From assembly GCF_000013385.1 (NCBI RefSeq), contig NC_007760.1:2481001-2545000 (forward strand): 64,000 nucleotides of DNA. Reading direction: 5' to 3'. Positions 26,967-39,197 of the stretch are shown piece after piece. The translations under genes were made by a program, and so were the position numbers. The stretch is from Anaeromyxobacter dehalogenans 2CP-C (lineage in GTDB: Bacteria > Myxococcota > Myxococcia > Myxococcales > Anaeromyxobacteraceae). The notes under the pieces were generated by a model. It had not been told where the DNA came from. It worked only from the letters and a program-made list of their open reading frames with translations, and searched no databases. Position 1 is the stretch's first letter. Each line of letters opens with the position of its first letter.

Positions 26967-28112
26967 ATGGGCTCGAGCGATCGGCTGAGCGTCGCCACGC
27001 GCAAGGGGCTGTTCCTGCTGGAGCGGCGCGCGGGCGGCTGGGAGATCGAGCGCTGCGCGTTCCTGGGCGACCCGGTCAGCCTGGTGCTCGACGACCCGCG
27101 CGACGGCGCGATCTACGCGGCGCTGGCGCTCGGGCACTTCGGCGTGAAGCTGCACCGCTCCGACGATCGCGGCCGGACCTGGACCGAGGTGGCCGCGCCC
27201 GCGTTCCCGCCCGCGTCCGGGGGCGCCGGCGAGGCGCCCAGCGTGCAGCAGCTCTGGGCGCTCGAGCCCGCCGGCCCGGATCGGCCCGGCGCCCTGTGGG
27301 CGGGGACCATCCCGGCGGCGCTGTTCCGCTCCACCGACCGCGGCGAGTCCTGGACGCTGATGCGCGGCCTGTGGGACCGCCCCGAGCGCAAGGACTGGGG
27401 CGGCGGCGGCTACGACCAGCCCGGCCTGCACTCGATCGCGGTGGACCCGCGCGACCCGCGGCGGCTGCTGTGCGCCATCTCCACCGGCGGCGTCTGGGGC
27501 ACGGCGGACGCCGGCGAGACCTGGGCGCTGCGCGCCACCGGCATGTACGCGGAGTACATGCCGCCCGAGCGCCGCGGGGATCCCAACGCGCAGGACGTCC
27601 ACCGCCTCGCCCAGGCGCCCACCGCGCCCGAGCGCCTGTACGCGCAGCACCACAACGGCGTGTTCCGCAGCGTGGACGGCGGCGAGCGGTGGACCGAGAT
27701 CACCGCCGTCCAGCCGTCCAAGTTCGGCTTCGCGGTGGCGGTGCACCCGCGCGATCCGCTCACGGCCTGGTTCGTGCCCGCCGTGAAGGACGAGCGGCGC
27801 GTGCCGGTGGACGGGAAGCTGGTGGTGGCGCGCACGCGCGACGGCGGCGACACGTTCGAGGTGCTGCGCGAGGGGCTCCCGCAGGCGCACGCGTACGACC
27901 TCGTGTACCGGCACGGGCTCGCGGTGGACGCCGGCGGGGACCGGCTGGCGATGGGCTCGACGACGGGCGGGCTGTGGCTCTCCGAGGACGGCGGGGATCG
28001 CTGGGTGCAGCACCCGGCGCGGCTGCCGCCGATCTATCAGGTCGCCTTCGGGCAGGTCGCCTTCGGGCAGGTCGCCTCCGGGCAGGCGGCGTCCGGCGGG
28101 GCCTCCCGGTAG
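26967..28112 (+). CDS. BNR/sialidase-like beta-propeller protein
   Basis: A 381-residue protein with BNR (Asp-box) repeats: S-x-D-x-G-x-x-W appears as SDDRGRTWTEV, STDRGESWTLM, TADAGETWALR, SVDGGERWTEI and SEDGGDRWVQH, spaced as blades of a six- or seven-bladed propeller. No signal peptide was seen, so it is probably cytoplasmic. The usual sialidase arginine triad cannot be confirmed, so enzymatic activity is doubtful. The start lies 4 nt after a MoaD/ThiS-like gene, indicating one operon. The C-terminus carries a repetitive QVAFG sequence from a 15-bp tandem repeat. Confidence 0.88.
   Translation: MGSSDRLSVATRKGLFLLERRAGGWEIERCAFLGDPVSLVLDDPRDGAIYAALALGHFGVKLHRSDDRGRTWTEVAAPAFPPASGGAGEAPSVQQLWALEPAGPDRPGALWAGTIPAALFRSTDRGESWTLMRGLWDRPERKDWGGGGYDQPGLHSIAVDPRDPRRLLCAISTGGVWGTADAGETWALRATGMYAEYMPPERRGDPNAQDVHRLAQAPTAPERLYAQHHNGVFRSVDGGERWTEITAVQPSKFGFAVAVHPRDPLTAWFVPAVKDERRVPVDGKLVVARTRDGGDTFEVLREGLPQAHAYDLVYRHGLAVDAGGDRLAMGSTTGGLWLSEDGGDRWVQHPARLPPIYQVAFGQVAFGQVASGQAASGGASR
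28041..28085 (+). repeat. 15-bp tandem repeat, three copies
   Basis: Three direct copies of a 15-bp unit (GTCGCCTTCGGGCAG, the third with one change) encode VAFGQ-VAFGQ-VASGQ near the C-terminus of the BNR protein. Being in-frame, copy-number change would only lengthen or shorten the tail. Confidence 0.9.
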
Positions 28113-28224
28113 GGCGCCCTCCCGCCGGCCAGCCCGGCCGGACAGGCGCCGGACGGCCAGGCGTGCCCTAGCGTGAGGCGCCTCGCGGCGTCCGCCGCGA
28201 CGCCCACGCCCACCCGGAGGCCCC

Positions 28225-29148
28225 ATGCTGCCCGCCCGCCGCCCGCGGCCGTTCCCGCTCGCGATCCTGCTCGCCCTCGGCCTCGCCGCCCCCGCCGGCG
28301 TGGCCGCCGCGCAGCCGCAGGACGTGCGGGTCCTGCAGTGCGGCACCGGCGTCCACCAGGACGAGGCGTTCGGGGTGGTGTGGCTCCCGCAGGGCGAGGT
28401 CTTCTGCCCGCTCGTCGCCGACCCGAAGGCGGTGCGCTCCTTCGTCTCGTACCTGTACGGCAAGTTCCCGACCAGCCGCGGCTCGCTCCACCTCGGCTCG
28501 GTGGGCATCGGCGACGGCCTGCCGCTGCTGCGCGTCGGCGGCCCGCGCGCCGCGGACGGGCTGCAGGTCGGCCTGGAGGCGGCGGTGTTCGCGCAGTTCG
28601 ACCTCGACTCGCGGAGCGACGACCTCCTCAACGCCGACTACACCGTGGGGATCCCGGTGACGTTCCGGCGGGCGGGCTTCTCCGTCCGGCTGCGGCCGTA
28701 CCACCAGAGCTCCCACCTCGGGGACGAGCTGCTCCTGCGCGCCGACGGCGAGATCGTGCGGCAGAACCTGTCGTTCGAGTCGGTGGAGCTGATCCTGTCG
28801 CAGGAGCTCGGGCCGCTGCGCGTCTACGCCGGCGGCGAGCACCTCCTCCGCCGCAGCCCGGGCGCGCTGGATCCGCGCGTCGCGCACGCGGGCGCAGAGC
28901 TGCGCGCCGGGCCGGACCGCGGCGCCCGGCTGGTCGTCGCCGGGGACGTGAAGTCGAGCGAGCAGCAGCAGTGGAAGCCGGCCTGGAGCGGCCGCGCCGG
29001 CGTCGAGGTCGCCTGGTGGCGCTCGCCGGGCCACCCGCCGCGCGTGTGGAGCCTGCTCGCGGAGTACTACGACGGCCCCTCGCCGTACGGGCAGTTCTTC
29101 CTCGAGTCCACGCGCTACGCGGGGCTGGGGCTGCACCTCCAGCTGTAG
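28225..29148 (+). CDS. DUF1207-family outer-membrane protein
   Basis: A 307-residue exported protein. A cleavable signal peptide (PLAILLALGLAAPAGVAAAQP) is followed by a beta-rich protein ending in LEYYDG-like and phenylalanine-rich strands (SLLAEYYDGPSPYGQFF...GLGLHLQL). The ending resembles a beta-barrel C-terminus and the DUF1207 family, which I recognise from LLAEYYDGPSPYGQF and from RPYHQSSHLGDE. The function of the family is not established. ATG at 28225 with CGGAGG upstream. It is separated by 112 bp from the BNR gene and has its own likely promoter. Confidence 0.85.
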   Translation: MLPARRPRPFPLAILLALGLAAPAGVAAAQPQDVRVLQCGTGVHQDEAFGVVWLPQGEVFCPLVADPKAVRSFVSYLYGKFPTSRGSLHLGSVGIGDGLPLLRVGGPRAADGLQVGLEAAVFAQFDLDSRSDDLLNADYTVGIPVTFRRAGFSVRLRPYHQSSHLGDELLLRADGEIVRQNLSFESVELILSQELGPLRVYAGGEHLLRRSPGALDPRVAHAGAELRAGPDRGARLVVAGDVKSSEQQQWKPAWSGRAGVEVAWWRSPGHPPRVWSLLAEYYDGPSPYGQFFLESTRYAGLGLHLQL

Positions 29149-29311
29149 CGCCGGCGGCGGCCGGGCGTCCGGGCGCTCGCCGGCCCGGCGCGCGCAGCGC
29201 CACGCTTTCGCCCCTCGCGGCCGTTTCGACGCGGCGCCCGCTCGCGCATGCACCGGCGCGACGCCGGCCGGGCGCGCCGGGTGTGCGCCGAGCGGGCCGG
29301 GGGAGGCAGCC

Positions 29312-30538
29312 ATGGCGTTCGACGTGATCGTGGTGGGCGGCGGGATCGGCGGCGCTGCGCTGGCGGGCGCGCTCGCCCGCGGCGGGCGCGAGGTGCTGGT
29401 GCTCGAGCGCGAGACCCGGTTCCGCGACCGGGTCCGCGGGGAGAACCTGCTGCCGTGGGGTGTCGCGGCGGCGCGCCGCCTGGGGATCCTGGACGACCTG
29501 GTCGGCGCGGGCGGGATCCTCATCCCCTGGTTCACGAACTACGCGGGCGGTCAGGTGGCCCGGCGGCGGCACCTGCCGTCCACCACGCCCGGCGCGGACC
29601 CGGCGCTGAACGTCTACCACCCGGCCATGCAGGAGGCGCTGCTGGCGCGCGCCGCGGCGCGAGGCGCGACGGTCCGGCGCGGCGCCACCGTGGTGGCGCT
29701 GGCGTGCGTGGACGGCCGGCCGCCCGAGGTCACCTGGGTCGAGGGCGGCGACCGCCGGACCGAGGTGGCGCCGGTGGTGGTGGCCGCCGACGGGCGCGAG
29801 TCCCGGGCCCGGGCGTGGGCCGGGTTCGAGGTCCGCCGCGAGCCCGAGCTGCTCGACATCGCCGGCGTGCTCGTCGAGGAGGCGGCCGCCCCGGAGGACT
29901 CGATCCACCTCGCGTTCGGGGACGGGGTCGCCATGCTGCTCGGGCCGCTCGGCGGCGGCCGTGCGCGCCTGTACTTCGTCTGCCCGGCCGCCGCGCGCCG
30001 GCCGGCCCTGACCGGGGACCGCCGCTTCGCGGCGTTCGCCGAGGCCTGCCGCGCCACCGGCGTGCCCGCGGCGTGGCTGGCGCGGGTCCGGCAGGCGGGG
30101 CCGCTGGCGCAGTTCTCCGGCGCGGAGCGCTGGGTGGACCACCCCTGCCGCGACGGCGTGGCGCTGATCGGCGACGCGGCCGCGTCCTCGGACCCGAGCT
30201 GGGGCTGCGGCCTCGCGCTCACGCTGGTGGACGTGGAGCGGCTGGCGGCCGCGCTCGGCGCGTGCGGCTCCGACGCCGAGGCGCTCGAGCGCTGGGCCGG
30301 CGAGCACGACGCGTACGCCGGCGCGCTCCGGCGCGTCCTCGACGGCATGGACCGGCTGGTGTGGACGCCCGGGCCCGAGGCGGCGGCGCGGCGCGCGCGG
30401 GTCATGCCGCGCCTGCTCGCCGGCGACCCCGCCCTTCCGGATCCGGTGGGGCTCGGACCCTTCGGCCCGTGCGACGACGCGGCGCTCGGGGCGCTGCTCG
30501 GGGACGGCGAGCCCGCCGCCCAGCTCGGGCTCGCCTGA
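29312..30538 (+). CDS. FAD-dependent monooxygenase (PHBH fold)
   Basis: A 408-residue flavoprotein of the p-hydroxybenzoate hydroxylase fold. FAD is bound by VIVVGGGIGGAALAGALARGG (GxGxxG at about residues 9-14) and the GDA motif in VALIGDAAASSDPSWGCGLALTL. ADGRESRARAWAG matches the DG motif that contacts both cofactors. The RGENLLPWG segment and the unusual SDPSWGCG active-site loop separate it from housekeeping ubiquinone hydroxylases, so the substrate is not predictable. ATG at 29312 with GGGGAGG. It is a single gene that converges on the mdh/icd operon across a hairpin. Confidence 0.88.
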   Translation: MAFDVIVVGGGIGGAALAGALARGGREVLVLERETRFRDRVRGENLLPWGVAAARRLGILDDLVGAGGILIPWFTNYAGGQVARRRHLPSTTPGADPALNVYHPAMQEALLARAAARGATVRRGATVVALACVDGRPPEVTWVEGGDRRTEVAPVVVAADGRESRARAWAGFEVRREPELLDIAGVLVEEAAAPEDSIHLAFGDGVAMLLGPLGGGRARLYFVCPAAARRPALTGDRRFAAFAEACRATGVPAAWLARVRQAGPLAQFSGAERWVDHPCRDGVALIGDAAASSDPSWGCGLALTLVDVERLAAALGACGSDAEALERWAGEHDAYAGALRRVLDGMDRLVWTPGPEAAARRARVMPRLLAGDPALPDPVGLGPFGPCDDAALGALLGDGEPAAQLGLA

Positions 30539-30550
30539 GCCCGCAACGGC

Positions 30551-30584
30551 GGGGCCCCGACCGCCTGGCGGCGATCGGGGCCCC
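30551..30584. terminator. Hairpin between convergent monooxygenase and mdh
   Basis: GGGGCCCCGA (30551-30560) pairs perfectly with TCGGGGCCCC (30575-30584), with CCGCC/GGCGG pairing inside the loop. It sits in the 79-bp gap between two convergent stops and could terminate both. No T-tract. Confidence 0.6.
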
Positions 30585-30617
30585 GGATCCTGCTCCGCGG
30601 CGAGGCCGCGGCGGCCG

Positions 30618-33945
<3,328 letters not shown>

Positions 33946-34076
33946 TCAATGATGGAAGTCACGGATCTTCGGCCGGAAAGTGGACTGCCAACGTCTACGA
34001 ACAGACCCGCCGCGCGATGGATTCCGGGGGCCGTCCGGAAGCGTGCGCGCCGGCCGCCGCGAGGCGCCGCGGGCGC

Positions 34077-35387
34077 TCAGGCGCCGGCTCGCGCCGGCCG
34101 CTCGGCCGCCTGCTCCACGCACCACCCGGCGCGGCTGCGCGGGGTGCCGGCGGCCCGGCCCGCGGCGTCGGGGCGGGCGAGCAGGAGCTGGAACACGCTG
34201 ATCCGCCCGAGCCGGAAGCCGGCGGCGGAGGCGGCGAGGTAGAGCCGGTACAGCCGGGCCCGCCGCTCGCCCACCAGCCCGACCGCCTCGCCGTACCGCG
34301 CCTCCAGCCGCTCCAGCCAGGCGGCGAGCGTCTCGGCGTAGTGCTCCCGCAGGCACTCCAGGTCGCGCACCTCGAACCCAGCCCGCGCCGCGCGGGCGAT
34401 CACCTCGGCGATGGGGATGAGCTCGCCGTCCGGGAACACGTAGCGCCAGATGAACCCGCCGCCGCGCTGGCCGGCCCAGGGCAGCGTCGGCCCCCGCCCG
34501 TCCACCGCGGCGATGGCGTGGTTGAGGAACAGGCCCCCCGGCCGGAGCAGGCGGTGGACCGCCGCGAAGTACGCGTCGAGGCGCGCCCGCCCGACGTGCT
34601 CCATCATGCCGACGCTCGCCACCTTGTCGAACGGGGCCTCGGGGCGGAGCGTCCGGTAGTCCTCCGGGCGCACGGCGATCTCCGCGCGCCCGCGCAGCCG
34701 CTCCGCGCGCGCCTCGGCGGCGCGGAGCTGGTGCTGGCTGAGCGTGATGCCGGTGGCGCGCGCGCCGTGGTGGAGCGCGGCGTGCTCCACCAGCGCCCCC
34801 CACCCGCAGCCCACGTCGAGGAACCGCTCGCCCGGCGCGAGCGCGAGCTTGCGGCACACCAGCTCGAGCTTGGCGCGCTGCGCCTCCTCCAGCGACTCCC
34901 GGCCGGTCGGGAAGTACGCGCACGAGTAGACGAGGTCGTCGCCGAGGAACAGCCGGTAGAACGCGTCGGAGACGTCGTAGTGGTGGCGCACCGCGTCGCG
35001 GTCGCGCCGGACGCTGTGCCGTCCGCCGTGCAGCCGCGCCTCGAGCGGCGCGGGGCCGAGCGCGTGCAGCGCCCGCCGGGCGAGCGCGCCGGCGATGGCG
35101 GCCGCGAGCGCGGGGTGCGGGCGGGGGCCGGCCCACCGGGCCGCCGCCTCCACCAGCGCGATCGCGTCCCCCTCCAGCTCGATCCGGCCGTCGAGGTACG
35201 CCTCCGCGAGGCGCCGCTCCGCGGCCGGCGGCACGAGCGCGTCGAGCGCGGCGGGATCGCGCAGGACCACCGCCCCGCGGACGCCGGCGTCGCGCGCGGG
35301 CGGGAGCAGCGTCCCGTCCCAGAGCCGCACCGGGAACGTGCGCGACTCGGACTCGAACATCGCCGCGGCGACCCTGGCCGGGTCCAT
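34077..35387 (-). CDS. Cyclopropane-fatty-acyl-phospholipid synthase-like methyltransferase
   Basis: A 436-residue SAM-dependent methyltransferase of the CFA/mycolic acid synthase family. An N-terminal lipid-binding domain (residues 1-125) precedes HHYDVSDAFYRLFLGDDLVYSCAYF, the family hallmark. The SAM site is FLDVGCGWGALVEHAA at about residues 189-204, followed by GITLSQHQLRAAEARA. VGMMEHVG contains the conserved Glu of the bicarbonate site. It probably methylenates unsaturated acyl chains in membrane phospholipids. The C-terminal 30 residues are low complexity. ATG at 35387 was preferred over longer in-frame starts because it begins the conserved region. Confidence 0.92.
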   Translation of the reverse strand: MDPARVAAAMFESESRTFPVRLWDGTLLPPARDAGVRGAVVLRDPAALDALVPPAAERRLAEAYLDGRIELEGDAIALVEAAARWAGPRPHPALAAAIAGALARRALHALGPAPLEARLHGGRHSVRRDRDAVRHHYDVSDAFYRLFLGDDLVYSCAYFPTGRESLEEAQRAKLELVCRKLALAPGERFLDVGCGWGALVEHAALHHGARATGITLSQHQLRAAEARAERLRGRAEIAVRPEDYRTLRPEAPFDKVASVGMMEHVGRARLDAYFAAVHRLLRPGGLFLNHAIAAVDGRGPTLPWAGQRGGGFIWRYVFPDGELIPIAEVIARAARAGFEVRDLECLREHYAETLAAWLERLEARYGEAVGLVGERRARLYRLYLAASAAGFRLGRISVFQLLLARPDAAGRAAGTPRSRAGWCVEQAAERPARAGA

Positions 35388-35495
35388 GCGCACAGGATAT
35401 CCGGCCGCGCGCCCCCGCGCCGATGCGCCGGCCGGGGTGCCGCGGGAGCGCCTGCCGCGGTGCGGCACGCAGCGGTGGCCGCGCGGCGGCGCGGC

Positions 35496-35843
35496 TCAGG
35501 GCGCCGGCGCCGGGTCGCGCAGCATGACGAGCAGCATGCGGGCCCGCGCGCCCGCGTCCACCGCGTGCGGAACGTTCGCCGGCATCCGCGTGATGCTTCC
35601 GGTCGGGGCCTCGACCGGCTTCCCGCCGATCGTGAGCGTCAGCGCGCCCTCCAGCACCACCACCAGGGCGTCGAACGGCGAGGTGTGCTCGGTGAGCCCC
35701 TGCCCCGCGTCGAACGCGAACAGCGTGACGTTGCTCGTCCCCTTCTTCGCCAGGATGCGGCTGGCGATGCCGTGCTCGGCGTAGCCGAGCAGCTCGACGA
35801 AGCGGTGCGCCTCGGCGGGCGGCAGCAGGTCGTCCTTGGCCAT
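35496..35843 (-). CDS. Cupin-domain protein
   Basis: A 115-residue single-domain cupin. Motif 1 appears as GLTEHTSPFDALVVVLEG with one His and a Glu, motif 2 as MPANVPHAVDAG with the second metal-binding His. The N-terminal portion SRILAKKGTSNVTLFAFDAG is typical of small cupins that act as metal-dependent sensors or isomerases. Function unknown. ATG at 35843 has AGGAGC upstream. It lies 108 nt upstream of the CFA-like gene in the same direction. Confidence 0.88.
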   Translation of the reverse strand: MAKDDLLPPAEAHRFVELLGYAEHGIASRILAKKGTSNVTLFAFDAGQGLTEHTSPFDALVVVLEGALTLTIGGKPVEAPTGSITRMPANVPHAVDAGARARMLLVMLRDPAPAP

Positions 35844-36041
35844 CGGGGCTCCTCGTCGCCCCTGGCGCGGCACCGCGCGCGGCAGCCGGGGGCGTCATCG
35901 ATCGTTTGCGTACCAACGCTTTGCGTCACGGCGCGCGCCGCGCGACGCTCCGTGCATGGTACGCCCCCGCCGGCCCGTTGCCACCTCCGCGGCGGAGCGG
36001 ACAGGAGAGCGCCTTCCCGTTTCCGTTCCCCCGGAGGCTGC

Positions 36042-39000
36042 ATGCCGCTCACCCGCCGTTCCCGGATCGCCGCCGTCACACTCGCCACCGTCGCCGCCGC
36101 GTCGCTCGGCGCCGCCTCGCTCCAGGGCGGCAGCCGCGCCGCGGTGCGCGACATCACGGTCCACGAAGGGACCAACGTCGCCGTGACCGCCTCGCCGGAC
36201 GGGCGCGACCTCGTCATGGATCTCCAGGGCGTGCTCTGGTCCCTGCCGCGCGGCGGCGGCGAGGCGCGCCGCCTCACCGACGGGCTCCTCGAGCCCGCCC
36301 GCCCCGACTTCTCGCCGCGCGGCGACCGGGTGGCGTTCCAGGCCTACGCGGGCGGGACGTTCCACATCTGGACCATGCGGCCCGACGGCACCGACGTGCG
36401 CCAGCTCACCTCCGGCCACGGCGACGACCGCGAGCCGCGCTTCTCGCCCGACGGGACGCGCATCGCGTTCTCCTCCGACCGCGCGTTCGAGGGCAGCTAC
36501 GACGTGTGGGTGGTGGACGTCGCGAGCGGCGCGCTGACGCGCTGGACCGAGGCGCCGGCGGACGAGTTCGAGCCCGCCTGGACGCCCGACGGCGGCGAGA
36601 TCGCGTTCGTCAGCGGCGCCGGATCCACCGGCACCGCCATCGAGGCGGTGGACTCGACCGGCGCCCGCCGCACGCTCGCGACCGCGCCCGCCGGCGCGCG
36701 GCTGAACTCGCCGTCGATCTCCCCCGACGGCGCGCACCTCGCCTGGATCCAGTTCGCCGCGAACCGCAGCCGGCTCGTGGTGGACGGCGCGCCCGCCTCG
36801 CCGTTCGAGGACGTGTTCCCGTTCCCGGCGCACTGGCTCTCCGCGCGGACGCTCCTCTACTCCGCCGACGGCGGCATCCGCGTGACCGATCTCGACGCCG
36901 GCACCAGCGAGCAGGTCGCGTTCCAGGCGACGTTCCGCCTGGTGCGGCCGGCGTGGGACCGCAAGCGCTTCGACTTCGACCGCACCGCGCCGCGCCAGGC
37001 GCTCGGCATCGTCGCGCCGGCGCTGTCGCCCGACGGCACGCGCGTGGTGTTCCAGGCGCTGAACCGGCTCTGGCTGATGGACGTGGGCGGCGCGCCCCGC
37101 CCGCTCACCGACGGCCCGTACTACGCGCAGGACCCGGCCTGGTCGCGCGACGGCACGCGCATCGCGTACGCCTCGGACAAGGCAGGCACCGCCGACCTGT
37201 ACGTGCTCGACGTGGCCACCGGCGCGGAGCAGCGCGTGACCTCGCTGCCCGGCGCCGAGGTGGCGCCGGCGTGGTCGCCGGACGGCGGGCGGCTCGCGTT
37301 CCAGGACCAGGCCGGCGCGACGCACGTGCTCGACCTCGCCAGCGGCGCCGTGCGCCAGATCGTGGCGCCGCTGTTCGCGCCGGGGCGCCCGACCTGGTCC
37401 GCGGACGGGCGCACCGTCGCGCTCGCCGCGCTGAAGCCCTACACGCGCCGCTTCCGCGAGGGCACCAGCCAGATCCTCACCGTGGACGTGGAGTCCGGCG
37501 CCACGCGCTACCAGGAGGCGGCGCCGTTCGAGTCGCTGAGCACGCGCGGCGACGACGGTCCGGTGTGGTCGCCGGACGGGACCGCGCTCGCGTTCGTGAT
37601 GCAGAGCACGCTGTGGGTCATGCCGGTGGACGCGGCCGGCCGCGCCGCCGGGTCGCCGGTGCGGATCACCTCCGAGCCCACCGACGCGCCCACCTGGAGC
37701 GGCGACTCCCGGCGCCTGCTGTACCTGTCGAGCGGCACGCTGCGGATGGTGGCGCGCGAGGGCGGCGCGCCCTCGACCGTGCCGGTCGAGCTGCGCTGGC
37801 GCCCCGAGCGTCCGGAGGGCTCCGTGCTCGTCCACGCCGGGCGGCTCTGGGACGGCCGCGGGCCCGCGGTCCAGCACGACGTGGACCTCGTCGTCGCCGG
37901 CAACCGCATCCGCGCCATCCTCCCGCACCGCGCCGACGCCCACGCGCGCGCCGCCGCGCAGGGGCAGCGCGTGGTGGACGCGTCGGGGCTCACCGCCATC
38001 CCGGGCCTGTGGGAGTCGCACACGCACGAGTGGATCAGCGGGAAGTTCTACGGCGCCCGGCTCGGCCGGCTTTGGCTGTCCTACGGCGTGACCTCGGCCC
38101 ACTCGCTCGGCGATCCGGACTACCGCGCGGTGGAGACGCGCGAGGCGTACGCCTCGGGCGCCCGCGTCGGCCCGCGCTTCTTCGCGAGCGGCGAGGCCAT
38201 CGACGGCGAGCGCGTCTACTACAACTTCATGCGCCCGACCACGACCGACGCGCAGCTCGACCTCGAGCTCGCCCGCGCCAGGGCCCTCGACTACGACATG
38301 GTGAAGACCTACGTGCGCATGAAGCACGAGTGGCAGGCGAAGGCCGTGCGCTTCGCGCACGAGGAGATGGGCGTGTGGGTCGGCTCGCACTACATGCTGC
38401 CCGGCATGTCGTACGGGATGGACGGCCAGACGCACGTGAGCGCCACCACCCGCCTCGGCTTCGCCTACACCCGCTCGTCGGGCGGGGTGAGCTACGGCGA
38501 CGTGCGCACGCTGTTCGCCCGCTCCGGCATGTTCGACATCTCCACCACCTTCAACTCGTCGCTGTACGCCGAGGACCCGGCCATGGTGGACGACCCGCGC
38601 CTGATCGCGCTCAACACGCCGTGGGACCAGGTGCTGCTGCGCGGGAAGCGCGACCGCGCGCTCACCACCGACCAGACCGTCAGCCTGGAGAGCCTGCGGC
38701 GGGAGGAGGAGACGCTCGCGGCGGTGCTGCGCGCCGGCGGCACCATGCTCGCCGGGACGGACTCGCCCATCGACAACGTCGCGACCGCGCTGCACCTCAA
38801 CCTGCGCGCGCAGGTGAAGCTGGGCGGCCTGGCGCCGTGGGAGGCGCTGCGCACCGCCACCGCCCTGCCCGCCCGCGCCTTCGGGGTGGACGCGGACCTC
38901 GGGACGATCGAGGCGGGCAAGCTCGCCGACGTCGTGTTCGTGCGCGGCGATCCGCTCGCGGACGTCGCCGACGCGGCCAACGTGGAGCTGGTCATGAAGA

Positions 39001-39170
39001 ACGGCCGCCTCCACACGGTCGCGGAGCTGATGGCGCCGTTCACCGGCGGCGGCGCGACGGCCACGTCCGGCCCCGCGCACCGGCGGCTGCCCGCGGCGCC
39101 CGGGGTGGCGGTGACGCCGGCGCGGTGGTGGCACGATCCGGAGGCGATGGTCGAGGAGGACCACCGGTAG
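36042..39170 (+). CDS. Periplasmic TolB-like (PD40) propeller-amidohydrolase fusion
   Basis: A 1042-residue exported protein. A signal peptide (residues 1-30, VTLATVAAASLGAAS) is followed by two stretches of TolB/PD40 propeller repeats (about 40-300 and 320-600; FSPDGTRIAFSSD, WSRDGTRIAYASD, WSPDGGRLAFQD). The amidohydrolase domain spans about 610-1000. Metal ligands fit: His660 and His662 in SHTHEW, Lys in MVKTYVRM, His in GSHYMLPG and QTHVSA, and Asp in LAGTDSPIDN. Imidazolonepropionase/prolidase-type hydrolases in this arrangement are thought to cleave small amide or peptide substrates. ATG at 36042 with CGGAGG. Confidence 0.92.
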   Translation: MPLTRRSRIAAVTLATVAAASLGAASLQGGSRAAVRDITVHEGTNVAVTASPDGRDLVMDLQGVLWSLPRGGGEARRLTDGLLEPARPDFSPRGDRVAFQAYAGGTFHIWTMRPDGTDVRQLTSGHGDDREPRFSPDGTRIAFSSDRAFEGSYDVWVVDVASGALTRWTEAPADEFEPAWTPDGGEIAFVSGAGSTGTAIEAVDSTGARRTLATAPAGARLNSPSISPDGAHLAWIQFAANRSRLVVDGAPASPFEDVFPFPAHWLSARTLLYSADGGIRVTDLDAGTSEQVAFQATFRLVRPAWDRKRFDFDRTAPRQALGIVAPALSPDGTRVVFQALNRLWLMDVGGAPRPLTDGPYYAQDPAWSRDGTRIAYASDKAGTADLYVLDVATGAEQRVTSLPGAEVAPAWSPDGGRLAFQDQAGATHVLDLASGAVRQIVAPLFAPGRPTWSADGRTVALAALKPYTRRFREGTSQILTVDVESGATRYQEAAPFESLSTRGDDGPVWSPDGTALAFVMQSTLWVMPVDAAGRAAGSPVRITSEPTDAPTWSGDSRRLLYLSSGTLRMVAREGGAPSTVPVELRWRPERPEGSVLVHAGRLWDGRGPAVQHDVDLVVAGNRIRAILPHRADAHARAAAQGQRVVDASGLTAIPGLWESHTHEWISGKFYGARLGRLWLSYGVTSAHSLGDPDYRAVETREAYASGARVGPRFFASGEAIDGERVYYNFMRPTTTDAQLDLELARARALDYDMVKTYVRMKHEWQAKAVRFAHEEMGVWVGSHYMLPGMSYGMDGQTHVSATTRLGFAYTRSSGGVSYGDVRTLFARSGMFDISTTFNSSLYAEDPAMVDDPRLIALNTPWDQVLLRGKRDRALTTDQTVSLESLRREEETLAAVLRAGGTMLAGTDSPIDNVATALHLNLRAQVKLGGLAPWEALRTATALPARAFGVDADLGTIEAGKLADVVFVRGDPLADVADAANVELVMKNGRLHTVAELMAPFTGGGATATSGPAHRRLPAAPGVAVTPARWWHDPEAMVEEDHR

Positions 39171-39197
39171 CCCCGGCGGATGGCGCCCGCCCCGGCC

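Noticed and set aside
35905-35961. TTTGCGT direct repeats and distant CGTACCA/TGGTACG inverted repeats before the amidohydrolase gene
   Set aside because: Spacing is irregular and the repeats are short; no promoter or regulator could be linked with confidence.
35895-39164. 1089-residue antisense frame across the amidohydrolase gene
   Set aside because: No recognisable motif; the plus strand has signal peptide, propeller repeats and metal ligands.
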